Positions 10,542 through 21,830 of a DNA stretch of 64,000 nt are shown here, in pieces. The notes beneath the pieces were generated by a model. The model saw nothing but the letters and a program-made list of their open reading frames with translations. It searched no databases and was not told the origin of the DNA. The translations under genes and the position numbers were made by a program. The stretch is from Bagarius yarrelli (taxonomy: Eukaryota > Chordata > Actinopteri > Siluriformes > Sisoridae), in contig VCAZ01000015.1 in assembly GCA_005784505.1 (NCBI GenBank), positions 4,706,668-4,770,667 on the forward strand. The letters run 5' to 3'. How positions within the stretch are numbered: the first letter of the stretch is position 1; every line of letters begins with the position of its first letter.

Positions 10542-10645
10542 ACAGTAAAGTAGGAGTGTCATAATGACCATAGTATTCATAAACAGTATTCATATACAAT
10601 AAATGGAACCCTATCCAGAGTGTATTTGCCTACCATCACATTGTT

Positions 10646-10865
10646 TTATTAAAAATGTAGGACGTGTTCCAAGTAGAACCCTTCTGGAAGAATAGGACCG
10701 CTTTATTATTCAGCATGAACTACCAGAGTTAGTTTAATGCTAGCCTTTGGAGTTTTTACTGCACACCTTTCTAAATAAATCACACCCTGTTTTTTTTTAT
10801 TTAATCTTTTAATAATTTCCACAGAAAAACAAGCCAATAAACTCTTTTGTGCACTCGTTCATGGG
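10646..10865 (+). repeat. Direct duplicate, copy 1 (pair at 12437-12633)
   Basis: Shares blocks with 12437-12633 in the same order and orientation: 'gtgttccaagtagaa', 'tttggagtttttactgcaca', 'atcacaccctgttttttt', 'atttccacagaaaaa', 'aagccaataa'. Copy 1 carries about 25-30 extra bases after the first block. Either a local duplication or two copies of an unrecognised dispersed element. Confidence 0.8.
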
Positions 10866-11099
10866 ATCAGCTCATTATCCACCAGCATCAAAATTCAGAT
10901 ACATCACTTACAAATTTTTATTTTGTTTTTATTCCTATTTATTTTCCCTTTTTAATTGTAGGCTAGTCTAAATAAAGTATACACGTGTACTGGTTTAAAC
11001 AACATGTAATCAAAAACTATTACATGAAAATTCTACAAGGTTGTATGTTATAGATTTAAATCTCTCAACTGCCCAAACAGCAGAGTTGAGTAACACCAC

Positions 11100-11155
11100 T
11101 ACCCACTACCCACTGCCTACTACTACTACCACTACTTTTACTACTACTACTACTA

Positions 11156-11195
<40 letters not shown>
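11100..11195. repeat. (TAC)n / (TAA)n compound microsatellite
   Basis: Imperfect TAC units pass into about 14 uninterrupted AAT units. Confidence 0.95.
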
Positions 11196-11197
<2 letters not shown>

Positions 11198-12436
11198 CGA
11201 ATCTTAGTACGAATGCATAAATGTTACCATAGTTTCACCAAAAAAATGTAAAACTTTATTAGGGTGTGGATTCGTTATTTCCTGTAAGAGCTTAGCATGG
11301 CTTAATACTGACTCTGTTTTTAAAATAAACCCATTTATCGTGTGCTTTAATAGTTTGGGTGGGTCAAGATGATTTCATCTCTGTGGAATATGAATGCTAA
11401 TAGAGAAACACCTACATGAGTCATTTGATAATTTGAGATAATGAGCTACAATTATACACTTTAACTTGAAAACCTTGTGCCCTAAAGTGGCTCTCAGCTT
11501 TTTCCTTCTTCCCCTGTCTTTCTCTCTCTCTCTTTCTATATTAGTTAGAATTTATATATATGTATATGTATATATATATGTATATATGTTAAATGATTTT
11601 ATGATACTTGTTAGTTATTATTGATTAGTGTAAGTGATGGCCTATAAATTCTATTAGTCAATAGCTCAATTAGTTAACATTAAACCAATCTCGTTATAAA
11701 TTAATACAATTGTTTTGAATATGTAGAATTGTTAATACTTTTTTGTAGTAGAAAAAACTAAATACCTTTTAAATATTTCTTTCATATGACAGTTTTCTTA
11801 ATTTATCTAGTCTAATAAAAGACTTTTTATTTAACAAGGGTTTTTTTTTTAAATAAAGAATCACACACTCACATACACATGGCCCAATTCTCCCCCTACT
11901 GTGTGTTGCTGTTGATGAAGGGTTTTTTTTTTATGAATGATCGGATGTTTTTGCCCTCATGCAGGATTGAACGTCTAGACAGCAGTAGAGTGGTGTTGCC
12001 GGTCAGGCCGGTTAGCTAACATAGCTTTAGCAGAACACACCAACACAGAGAAGCTGGTCTTATCACTCACACACTCACACACATAATCGCTTAATCAGAA
12101 TACCACCTTCCTCCACAGCATATCATCAAAAAGGTAAAATGACAAGACGCTGCATGTCTGTCAATGACAAATCCACCCTGTGAGTTATCTGGAAGGCAAT
12201 CTAGAGCTATCATCAGATGATCTTATATCACATTTTATATAAGGAAGAACTGACAAATCAAAATTAAGAAATATTAACACACGTGACTGGGTTCCTTTAC
12301 AGTGATTATCATGGGAACATCATTTAAAAAACAGAAAAAAGAAGTCTGACCGTTTAGACAAGGAACATTTATGTCTTTGTTGCAAATAAGAATTTTTATA
12401 TGTTCAAGTAAAAGGACTTGTTAACAGGACATTTTT
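11196..12436. other. 1.2 kb of non-coding sequence
   Basis: Contains a (TA)-rich patch at 11551-11590 and poly-T runs. No exon or recognised transposon. Confidence 0.4.
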
Positions 12437-12633
12437 TTAATTAAAAAAGTAGGAAGTGTTCCAAGTAGAAGCTTTTTGGAAGGATAAGACCATGAGTTAG
12501 CCTAATGCTAGCGTTTGGAGTTTTTACTGCACACCGTACTAATTAAATCACACCCTGTTTTTTTACTTTATTCAATCTTTAAGTATTTCCACAGAAAAAT
12601 AAGCCAATAATTTTTTTTGTGTACACATTCATA
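12437..12633 (+). repeat. Direct duplicate, copy 2 (pair at 10646-10865)
   Basis: Second copy of the block described at 10646. It is about 1.8 kb away, same orientation, with an internal deletion relative to copy 1. The opening words resemble the 'ttccaagtagaacc' motif common in fish dispersed repeats. Confidence 0.8.
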
Positions 12634-12734
12634 AAATCTGGCAATATTAACACAAATGTAAAAAAAAAAAATTCTACAAGATATAATACTTAGTACAATA
12701 AATGGCTGCACAATACATAAAGCATTTGTGGATG

Positions 12735-12960
12735 ACGTGTTTGCAGCATACATAAGTAATGTGAGAACGGATTGGACACAGCAGCGGCTCGTTTAGCAAC
12801 TGATGGAGAGGGTTAGTGTCTGAGCTAACCGCTTTTCTGTCAGTGTGCTGATTAATGGAGCATGACAGCTCTCTGCTATACAAGTGACCTTTAACCTCTG
12901 TAATGGGAAGACAGGAGTTAATGGAGCCTAAATACCCGAAACGCACCAAAAACATCAGTT
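12735..12960. promoter_or_regulatory. Possible conserved noncoding block
   Basis: Repeat-free sequence with 'gtgctgattaatggagcatg', 'acaagtgacctttaacctct' and 'ggagttaatggagcctaaat'. It has several TTAAT/GATTA homeodomain-type cores and a nuclear-receptor-like TGACCT half site. Inference from texture. Confidence 0.25.
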
Positions 12961-14215
12961 ATGAACAACTAGACCTAGGAAGAAGTACAGTTCTTTAATT
13001 AGATAACATTTTTAGTCAGGTTTATTTCTATGTGCTTTTTTCTTATTCTAAAAAAGACATATTCGTATATAAAAATGCTAAACAGTGAATCTGGAAAATG
13101 AAAATAGCATGTGAATAGAATGTTACTTGCTTGTCCTACATTGTAAAGAGTTAAAAGGTCTGATAGCTTAATAGTCTCTTCGTTTCTAAAAATGCTTATC
13201 CTTACCTCTGGTAAAGATTTCTTATTTGTAGAATAAGATCAAAAAATGTAATCTTGTTGGTTTTTTACTTTTTAGACTTGTATAGGGAAGGGTGGAGCGG
13301 GTGGCAATAGGGGTATCACGGAAACGCCAGGCTGCTCCTCACTCCCGTGCTCACAAACACCAGAGTTCTAATCACGCACACCTGAATCCACTCACCTCTC
13401 ACTCGCACACGTCAGCCACACAAACATTTTGTCTGGTCTCCTCTGTGGATAAAGACTCAAAATCCTAAGCGCTAATACCTCTCCGTTCGTTTCCTGGATT
13501 CCCTTTAAATCTCTCTACGTATTCCATGAGTGTTTTCTCCTTCGTTTTTTGCTTGAGTTTGCCTACGTAAGGGGTAAACCACTTCCTAGATTTTTTGCCC
13601 TGTATTAGATATATAAACTACTTATCTGGATCAGGCTGCATGGAGCAGCGCTTTACCAGCTCTACCAGGTCGCTTCGATTGTGTATTTTCCACTAACCTA
13701 AGTTAGAATAATTCGCAAGCTGGTAAAGACGATGAAACAGGCATAATTTTTTTCTTTTACCCTCGCACTGTCACACACTCACACACCTAGTTTAGTTCAG
13801 AGGCGTTTATTTCAGTAAATCGATTGTCTTTATTTTTATTAAAATATTTAAACCAGTCTTTGTTTTTATATGATAAATAAAAAAAATAACAATTTAGCCA
13901 TTTTAACCCTGTCTGTTGCAATAGATGCAACATAATGTTATATAATTTTTTTAAATATATTTTAAAGAATGTTTAAAGACCACTGCCCCTGTGGACTGTT
14001 GAAACCGCCCCCTGCTATGTATCAAAATGTTTATACATGAATAAAAACTTTCAGAATATCAGGGTTCATGATGAGGTCCTGTATTTACTTTGTTAAGTTA
14101 GGGGGTTAATTGTGCAAGTTGCGAGAGAAGTAATGCAAACGTATCTACAATTAAAAACCCAAACTTCAGGCCTCCCACAGCTACACAACTTACAATTATC
14201 CTAATGTTAATCGAC
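12961..14215. other. Non-coding; a decayed dispersed repeat may lie at 13290-13600
   Basis: The part 13290-13600 ('ggctgctcctcactcccgtg', 'tcacgcacacctgaatccac', 'ctcactcgcacacgtcagcc') is GC-richer and repeat-like, recalling retroelement-flanking sequence in fish genomes, but no family is assignable. The rest is AT-rich. Confidence 0.25.
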
Positions 14216-14365
14216 ATAAAATGGCCGTGAGGGAGAAACCTTTGACCTCGTCTTCATCCCCAGGCAGATCTTATCAGCTCAACAGGCTCCAACGCACGTC
14301 AGGATGTTGTTCTGCAAACTAATTTCCCAGAGAGTGGACTTGAAGATGAGTTGACAAGACAAAGA
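14216..14365. promoter_or_regulatory. Possible conserved noncoding block
   Basis: Complex stretch including 'cctttgacctcgtcttcatc', 'gcagatcttatcagctcaac' (a GATA-type TTATC site) and 'gcaaactaatttcccagaga'. Not repetitive, not coding. Inference from texture. Confidence 0.25.
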
Positions 14366-15385
14366 GAAAAAAAAAATGTCCGCCTTTAGAATCCAGACAC
14401 TCAGCACACATGATTAAATGCTATTGGGCTCCTCAGCTCATAGTTTTTAGGGAATAATCTCTGAGCATGAAAACAGAAGAATGTCTGTAATGTCTGTAAA
14501 ACCGTTTAAAGAGACGAACAACTATCTTGTGAATCACAGTGGATGGAAAGTCGCTGGCAAAATAGTAATTAGAGCATAAATTTGGGGTTTTTTTGCTCCA
14601 TCAATCATCCACCAATGCTATCGGGGACTTAAAGGGATTAAACAACTTCTTCCCATGTCTCAAAATGATGTAAACCCCACTTTCATCACCTACAATAAGA
14701 GCTGCAAGTTATTTTTTTTCTAAAAAAAATTAAAATGTGTCTATTACCTAGAGGTACATGGTTGGGTTTACATAAAGGTGGTAAAGGTAAGAATACTTTA
14801 TTAATTTACCTTTGGGAAAATAGTTTAAAATTGTTCATTTTTTTTCCAAAGAACTTTGTTTATTAAAATAAGTTTTTTTTAACCATAAACCAATGTAACT
14901 AGCATGCTATTTAGTAAAACCGTTTATTAAAACCACCCATCAGTCTTTCTGCACATCTGTACTGCACTGCGCGATGCGAATCAACTTTTGTCGTTTTTCA
15001 GTGACAAAATAAATGATATCTATCAACAATCTCTTCTTTTAACCTATAATTTAATTTATTTTACAGTATCTCATCTGACTTATTCTTTTTTCTTTTTTTT
15101 ATCTTGCCTTTTCTAAATTAAAAATTTTCCAGCTCATCACATCTGCTTAATCCTATACTAAGCATATGGTTAAAGCCTGTCTTCTTTCTTTTTCTCCTCT
15201 AAAAACTCATATTATTATAGCTCCATTAGTTCCTCTATTGTTTTATCGTCTTTTAAATTAGCCTCTACAACCCTAATTCTTAGGAAACCTGGTTCAGATG
15301 CTAACAATCTAGATAATGTCTGTCCATCTCAAACCTTTTATTTCCAAAGTTCCTGAAATAGTAGTTGCAGCACAGGTTTATGCTA
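14366..15385. other. 1 kb of non-coding AT-rich sequence
   Basis: T-rich, many homopolymers, nothing recognised. Confidence 0.45.
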
Positions 15386-15388
15386 ACC

Positions 15389-16035
15389 TTAGTAAAAAGC
15401 CAAAAGGCTCGTACTGGAGACAACAAAGGCAGGACACCTTGGGCATGTATCCCGGCCTGGTCTTAAGACAATGTGAGAATCCACCGGACAAAATTTCAGG
15501 CACTCTCCGTTGACAGAGAGGGCTTGCAAGTCCCCAACCCTCTTGGCAGTCAGGAGGGCCATCTTTAAAAAGAGGGCTCTGAGCCTCGCTGACTGAAAGG
15601 GCTTGAACGGGCCTCGCTGTAAGGCCTGTAAGACCACTTAGAGATCCCAAGAGGGGACAAGGTGCGGCGCTAGAGAACATAGCCTCCTGCAAGCTTTGAT
15701 GAACCTAACTACCAGATGCTTGCCCATCAGATGCTTTCCCACCAATCTGCCCCCTGAAGTGTCATTGTATGCCAAAATGGCAGCTACATACACCTTAATG
15801 GTGGAGGCAGAAAGGCACCTATCAAGCCCGCTTAAAAAAGGAGAGCACTGACCCGATGCCACATCTCTGTGGGTCCACACTAGTTCAGTTCACTACAGTT
15901 CCAGTTCAGTTCCACTTCAGTTCGTACAGCCACCTCAAAAAGGGGGCTTTGGTCTGAATGATGGTGTTGACTACTGGTAAGAGAACCAGATTAGAGAACC
16001 AGGTCTTGTTGGGCCGGTAAGACACTTTCTGCTCG
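15389..16035 (-). mobile_element. DIRS-like retrotransposon fragment with tyrosine-recombinase pseudogene
   Basis: Minus-strand conceptual translation shows, in order: a linker motif 'RPNKTWFSNLVLL' (near 16030-15990); the recombinase N-terminal core 'STIKVYVAAILAY' followed by 'VVRFIKACRRL' and 'PSWDL' (15880-15640); then, after a stop, 'GPFKPFQSARLRALFLKMAL', 'LLTAKRVGDLQALSV' and 'CPVDSHIVLRPGRD' (15637-15400). These correspond to the region between RNase H and the catalytic half of DIRS-family integrases, which insert a DNA circle by tyrosine recombination. The C-terminal half with the R-H-R-Y residues is missing. The frame is broken by a stop and at least one shift, so the copy is dead. 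No termini are seen. Confidence 0.85.
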
Positions 16036-16838
16036 TCCATTCATTTTATTGGCCTTTTCAAACCAAATCAGAAGTACTTTGGGCTCCCAAACACAACCCA
16101 TAGTGTCATACACAAAGCATCTCATATCTTCACATGCTACCAAAACATCATTTTTAAAAAAACATTTCCAGGACTGTAGATAAATAACTGATTCTTCAGT
16201 GTTATTAAAATGAGTTGTTTGTGGCTGTGTAGGACTACAATATATGGGACGATGTGTCTTTTATTTGGTTGTTGATGACATGAAGAGAAAACTGGGGCAG
16301 TAAAAGGTGGAATTGATGTGGGGTAGTTGGTGACCCACAGTTTGTGTAGGAAGGCAGATGTTTGAGTCCAGTGATGGATAAGTGCAGCTGTGAGGGTGGG
16401 TCCATGGTGGAAACCATGAAGAAGCTGAGTGACTGTGATGCTCTGACACTCAAGAAGAAAGCAGGACAAGTGCACACACATGCAACAAATACACACACAC
16501 AGTCTTTCGATTAAAAAAAAATACAGAATAAAATACAGAAGTATTTATGTTCATATTAACTATTTTGCCCTACATTTTTTTGTTCTTATCGTGATTCTAG
16601 TGGTCTATTGCAAGTTTATTATCTATTTTACTATATTGGATGCTGAAACATTTGCTTGACCTATTTGGGGTTTTTTTGTTTTGTTTTTTTAAATCAAATT
16701 TATTTATAAGGATTTTTAGTTTATATCTTATATTTTTCTGTAAACATAATTTACATCATATTTTGACATTGTTCTTGTTGCAAAAAATCTACTTGTGACT
16801 AACCTCAAATATAATTTTCATCATCATTTTTTTTACAG
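16036..16838. other. Non-coding spacer
   Basis: The first ~60 bases may still be DIRS-derived. The rest is unremarkable AT-rich sequence; minus-strand frames near 16137-16498 look like chance. Confidence 0.35.
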
Positions 16839-16920
16839 CTACTAAAACAATTATGTAACAATGACCTGTAATGATGATGTCACTGAGATTGTTGAATGCA
16901 GTGATGAAATCAAGCTTCAG
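16839..16920 (+). CDS. Candidate 5' exon with start codon (20 codons), unknown product
   Basis: Seen: a strong acceptor 'cattttttttacag' ends at 16838, an ATG at 16861 in a good context (A at -3, 'acaATGa'), 20 open codons, and an excellent donor CTTCAG|GTGAGT at 16921. The peptide is acidic and begins MTCNDDVTEIVECSDE. All three frames contain a stop before the ATG, so the ATG frame is the only coding option and the exon would contain the end of a 5' leader. It ends in phase 0. No family recognised. It could equally be a noncoding RNA exon or a chance pair of splice sites. Confidence 0.3.
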
Positions 16921-17819
16921 GTGAGTGTATAAGAGTGCATAAGCATGCATAATGATGTAATTCAGCACGATGAGGATACAGTATCACAGCTGTATAGAAA
17001 ACTTCATCTGTCTGCTGCAGCTCGAGGGAAAAGCTGTTTTTGTGTAAGGCAGAACCCAACCTAAAGCTGAGCTCAGCATGTTCTCAGACATGAAGGAGGG
17101 TTTAGTTACACAATAGACATTTCTTCTTATCATACTACATCTGTTGTTTGGGTTTCCACGAGTTACACATCACTGGTGTTTGTGTATTTGCTGTGATTAG
17201 CATTCATTCAGCCACAATGAGCTCATTGGCTGTTTTTACCACACATACTATGAGCTTGCTGTGAGCATGAAGATAATCATTTAACACCAGATCAAGGTTT
17301 TTAGTGCTCTAAAACGTACAGTATATAACACATACTGCTGAACATTCATCACGTAACATTAAGTGAAATAAATGATTATTACTTTCATATTATATGATGA
17401 TTTTATAGTTATACACAAAATCATTCTGATCCTCTTAATCAGTAATATTGATTGTATCAACACAAGGTTACATTATGACTTAAAGTTAAAAATAAAAAAA
17501 GTACTCAGATAAAAAAAGTATGAATGAAGAAAAGGAAACAATAAGAAAAAACAAAATGAAAAGAAAAAAGAAAGCACTAATAAAAAAAGATTAGAGGGAA
17601 GATAAAGTAACAAAAGGGATTTTTGTTTTATTATGATTAATGTTTCTTAAGTAAGTAAGTAAGTATATATTATAAACATAGAGAATAGTGAGCTGAGTGT
17701 GTAAAATCAGTTGATGTGTATGATGCTGCAGTCTGTGGATTGTGTTGAATTTAAGCTCTTGGGTGCTGCATTTCTCTGCGTCTGTGTTAAGCTGAAACTT
17801 TAGTGTGGGAAACACACAC
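16921..17819. other. Non-coding sequence
   Basis: AT-rich, with short (AAGT)n at 17650. Nothing recognised. Confidence 0.4.
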
Positions 17820-18020
17820 AGGCTCGGCGGCCAACAAAAGTCTCCTGTAGGTGTTAATTAGAGTCTGAACTCAGGTGTTAACTCGGCCTCCTCGAACCAC
17901 GACTCGCCATAATTATCACACCGCTTCCTGCCTCGACCACAGCTGTAATTATTGAATTAGTATAAAAGTTCAAGCTTGCTCGGGTTTCAGATCCTTATTA
18001 AGCTTCCTGATGAAATATTA
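17820..18020. promoter_or_regulatory. Possible conserved noncoding block
   Basis: 'gtaggtgttaattagagtct', 'cgccataattatcacaccgc' and 'agctgtaattattgaattag' give a cluster of TTAATTA/TAATTA/TAATTATT homeodomain cores in complex sequence with few homopolymers. Resembles a developmental enhancer. Inference. Confidence 0.3.
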
Positions 18021-20030
18021 ATCCTGGAGTCTGTGTGTGTTTCTCACGTTTGCCTTACACACACACACCTTTTTGTCACACTTCAGTCTGTGTGTGTTTC
18101 TGACTGACTGAACAGCCGGTTTCAACCTGGAGAAAGGAATGCATGTTGGATTTTTTTCTATTTTTTCCTGGAGATGAAACAACAGGTGTTGTGAGGTCAA
18201 TAGTAAACACAGAATCGCTTTCTTATAACGTCAAGCATATTTTTGCGTACGTCTTTGAAGGCTTAACGATAAATCAGGCCTAAGGACAGAATGTATTCTC
18301 CTTTAAATGCTCATCCTTTTTCACAACAATGCCAGCAAATGCTGCGTTCACATCAGGATTCTTAAGGGACAAAACTCTTTTTTTTTACCCTATACTCACA
18401 TTTCTAAGCTGCAAATTAGTTTGTTAATGTCCGTTTCACTGAAAGTGTTCTTAAAGTATAAAAATAAACTAATTACAAACAATGTCCTCACTAACACTGA
18501 ACATAGGCCTGCATTTCTTAGCATTTCATACCGCAGGAACACACATACATCTTTTACACCTCTCAGAAAAGTGCGATAAAGAGCGATGAGAATATAATAA
18601 AAAGGCACAATCAAAAAACAATAGTAAAAGTGGATTTATGTTTAAATTAGCAGTTACAATGCAACCGATGGGGCCATGAACTTCAAACTAAACCTAAATA
18701 ATCAGCAAATTTCTTTTATTATTTCCGAGGCAACTTTTAGGTGAATAAAACAAATATATTAAAACAACAACACTATTTAGGTTTAATTCAGTAAATGACT
18801 AGCTTGTAGGAATCCCATAATCCATTGTATGTAAATAGATTTATTTAAAAGAGAGATCTAATTGAATTTAATTAATTTGAAAGATTTAATTTATGAGTCA
18901 CCTTAAGTGCCTTAATTCCAACCAATTAATCTATTTAATTATTGGACAATCAATATAACAGTTTGTCATATTGGACAATTAGTCTCCTATAAAGTAACTG
19001 TTTGACCAAATTGAACTTGAAAAGTTTGATTTCTGAGTCATATTATATTGTTTAATTATTTTTTTTCTAGCCATTCAAGTGATTCGAATCTTGTGAACTT
19101 TCAATCATTTAGTAAAGGAGAATTTAAAACCAAATTGTTTATGTCAAACTGAAATTCTTTGCAATCTAAGCAAATAGTTGATATTCTTTATTCGGGCTGT
19201 TTAAAAGCCTTAATGACTATGTTACAGCTAGTTAAATCATCAACAGCTAATGTTTGCCATATATATTTCTCAGGTGCCTAGCAACGGTCTTATCACAAAA
19301 TGTCATCATGAACGTAGCATGGCACACACTGCACATACATTAATTAAAATGTCAGGTATCGGGTTATAAATATGTTATACAGTTTCCTTTTAACTAAGAA
19401 TTATACCATCAAATAGGTTTATTATTAAAAAAATATTTGTAATAATTGTTTTGTTTTCAAATTACCCGGTCATTTGAATAATTCCTTTATAATCTTATTA
19501 GAAGTTTATTTTTTTACACGGTGGTACAGTAGTGGTAAAAAAAAGAGACCAAATTATGCCTCTATCTCTTTCTGTCAAAGGTGAAATCACAGCAACATAA
19601 CTGACAAACATTGCCACTGATGATGACATGCTTATTAGCAGCTATTTTTATGAACGAGAGTTAGCGTGTGTTTGTATTTTACTGCAGCCCAAACCTGTCC
19701 GTTAAGAACCAGTCTGGGCGTACTGATGGCACGAGACGAATATTTGGCTGAGAATCATGGGAATCACTGCAGGCTCCTGATACCAATGACGTACTTCCTT
19801 TGACGTCTCGGAAAACAATGTGGGTGTGTGGGAGTTGTATGTCACCTTAACACACATCATGTAGTTTTACACAGTTGATAAACATGGGTTAGAAGTACTG
19901 CTTTATAACCTCTGCATTTCATCAAACAGTCTGATATTAGAACAGAACCTGAGGGCAAGAAACAGTCCAAGGTCAAATGTTGGTTATAGTAAAGTACAAT
20001 CAAGATGTCATTTAATCAAGAGAATAAAAT
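18021..20030. other. 2 kb of non-coding sequence
   Basis: AT-rich, with poly-T runs. No transposon, array or convincing exon seen. Confidence 0.4.
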
Positions 20031-20033
20031 GAA

Positions 20034-20092
20034 ATTAGACTTTTGAAATTAGAGAAGTCTAATGATCATTTTTCATTAATGAAAAATGATCA
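20034..20092. repeat. Hairpin plus perfect 30-bp palindrome
   Basis: The 30 bases at 20063-20092 ('tgatcatttttcattaatga' onward) are identical to their own reverse complement, centred at 20077/20078. Immediately before, ATTAGACTT (20034-20042) and AAGTCTAAT (20055-20063) form a 9-bp stem with a 12-base loop, sharing one base with the palindrome. Confidence 0.9.
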
Positions 20093-20124
20093 AAATCTTT
20101 TTAAGTGAAGGGGTATTATTATAT

Positions 20125-20512
20125 ACCATCGAGAGTGTTCACCTGGCGGAGAACCTCACCTGGTCACTCAACAGCCGCATCTCTAATTGCCGGGAAGCCT
20201 GAGGAAAACCCATCCTCTACCCCACCATCCTGACCATGTTTTATGTTTCCGATTGCAAGACCCTGCACTGGATAATTATAACATCTTAGAAGATCATCTG
20301 CGTCTGTCTTCCCCCCAGTGTGGACATTTACACCACGTGCTGCATCTGCAAGGCCATTTGTTTTATGTAGCTTTTTGTTGTTTTGTGTTGTTCGGTGTTG
20401 TTTTGTGAAGCACCTTGGTCCTGAAATAAAACACTATCTCATTTCACTGTGTACTGCGTCTGCTATATATGGCTGAAATGCCAATAAAAGTCTCTTGACT
20501 TGACCTGACTTT
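20125..20512 (+). mobile_element. 3' end of a non-LTR retrotransposon (CR1/Rex-like), internally deleted
   Basis: Plus-strand translation gives 'VHLAENLTWSLNS' and 'PTILTMFY' near 20135-20240, then 'LPPSVDIYTTCCICKA' near 20307-20355. These short motifs resemble the C-terminal part of fish LINE ORF2 proteins, but an internal segment is missing and stops interrupt. The 3' end ('aatgccaataaaagtctctt') finishes in a short tandem 'gacttgacctgac', the usual end of such elements. The copy is 5'-truncated and dead. Confidence 0.7.
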
Positions 20513-21420
20513 ATATACATCAGGGATCCTTACACTTTGATCTTCTATACAGGTTGGTATTCCTTTCTGTATGCCACAAACATGTGTGTTTCAATAACAT
20601 TAATACTTATACAAAAGTACTTTATGAACTCCAGTATTTCATACACTTCCATTTTTCCCTATATCCTTTACATGTCAGGATTGTCTACTCTTTTTATAGA
20701 AAACTGATCACACGTCAATACTCCATAAAAACAGGTGTTCTACACACTTTATTACTCTAAACTTTCAGCATCCAGCAGCAGCATAATACTATGTGCATTT
20801 ATACACAATCTTACAATATTGTGTACACTTTTATACACTGAAGTTTTCCCCAGACTTTAATGGTAAATACTTTGCAGTATTCCATAAACTGCAGTGAACT
20901 TTAGTATGGTATACTCTGTCATAAAATGTATACTTTGCTACTCTGATCTTTCATTACTGCATTTATTTGGGCATTCCACATTTCTATATTGGCAGTACTG
21001 CCTGAAGTGTTTCTCCACAAAATAGTTTAAGGTCAAAGGTGCGCTAAAGGGAAGTGGGAAGTTCTGATTCAGAAAATACCAATCGCTCGATTGTTGGAAT
21101 ACAGCATTAAGATCAAATTACTCAGATAATCTCATACACTTTGGAACCAAGAAAGTTTGTGACGTACAAAGTATGTGAGGTAATTTGAGTAATCGAGAAC
21201 CTGCACAATTTGAAATAAGTATCTACTACAATAACAGATGTAATACGGTGTTCTGAAAAATGCACTCTTTTGTTTTCTTCCAGCTTTCTTTACTTTTCAG
21301 GATTTCATTAAGTGAAGTTTAACATGCACTTTATTATGCATGTCCCATACACTTCAGTGTTTCAAATACTTCCCTATACCATAGAACTGCAATATTCGGT
21401 ACCTTTTAGTACCCTTTTTA
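20513..21420. repeat. Very degenerate tandem-like region rich in 'tacactt/agtattccat'
   Basis: Words such as 'agtatttcatacacttcca', 'tgtacacttttatacactga' and 'gcagtattccataaactgca' recur irregularly every 30-60 bases across about 900 bp. An ancient minisatellite is possible; the register is lost. Confidence 0.3.
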
Positions 21421-21789
21421 CCTTAGTTTTAAATAGAAAATGTTGAAAAACCCAACTAGTTAGTGTCATCCAGAAAAAACATGTAGAGCCAGATTCAAAA
21501 CTTAAAGACTCTGTTGTCTTTGTCCTGCTTTTTAGGAATCTAAATCCTAAGAGTCTGTAAATCTGCTTTGTAAAAATGTGAATTGTCAAAGTTACCGTAT
21601 ATAAATTTTATTAATTTTAGTTGAAATTATTATATTTAGAAACTAAAGTGATTTAATTGGGGAACAAATGTAAAAACAGATATCGGTAGAGACCTTGCAA
21701 GAAACTTATGAATAAACAGCTACTTCTGCATAAACTTCTGCACTACACCTTATACCAACAGAAAAGCATGTAATAAATAATCTCGAGGA

Positions 21790-21797
21790 AAGTGTGT

Positions 21798-21828
<31 letters not shown>

Positions 21829-21830
21829 CA
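21790..21830. repeat. (TG)n microsatellite
   Basis: GT dinucleotide run with one TATG interruption. Confidence 0.95.

Noticed and set aside
13500..13580. ATG with a hydrophobic T-rich peptide before CTAC|GTAAGG
   Set aside because: Lies in a repeat-like segment, T-rich codons mimic signal peptides, and no promoter signal precedes it.
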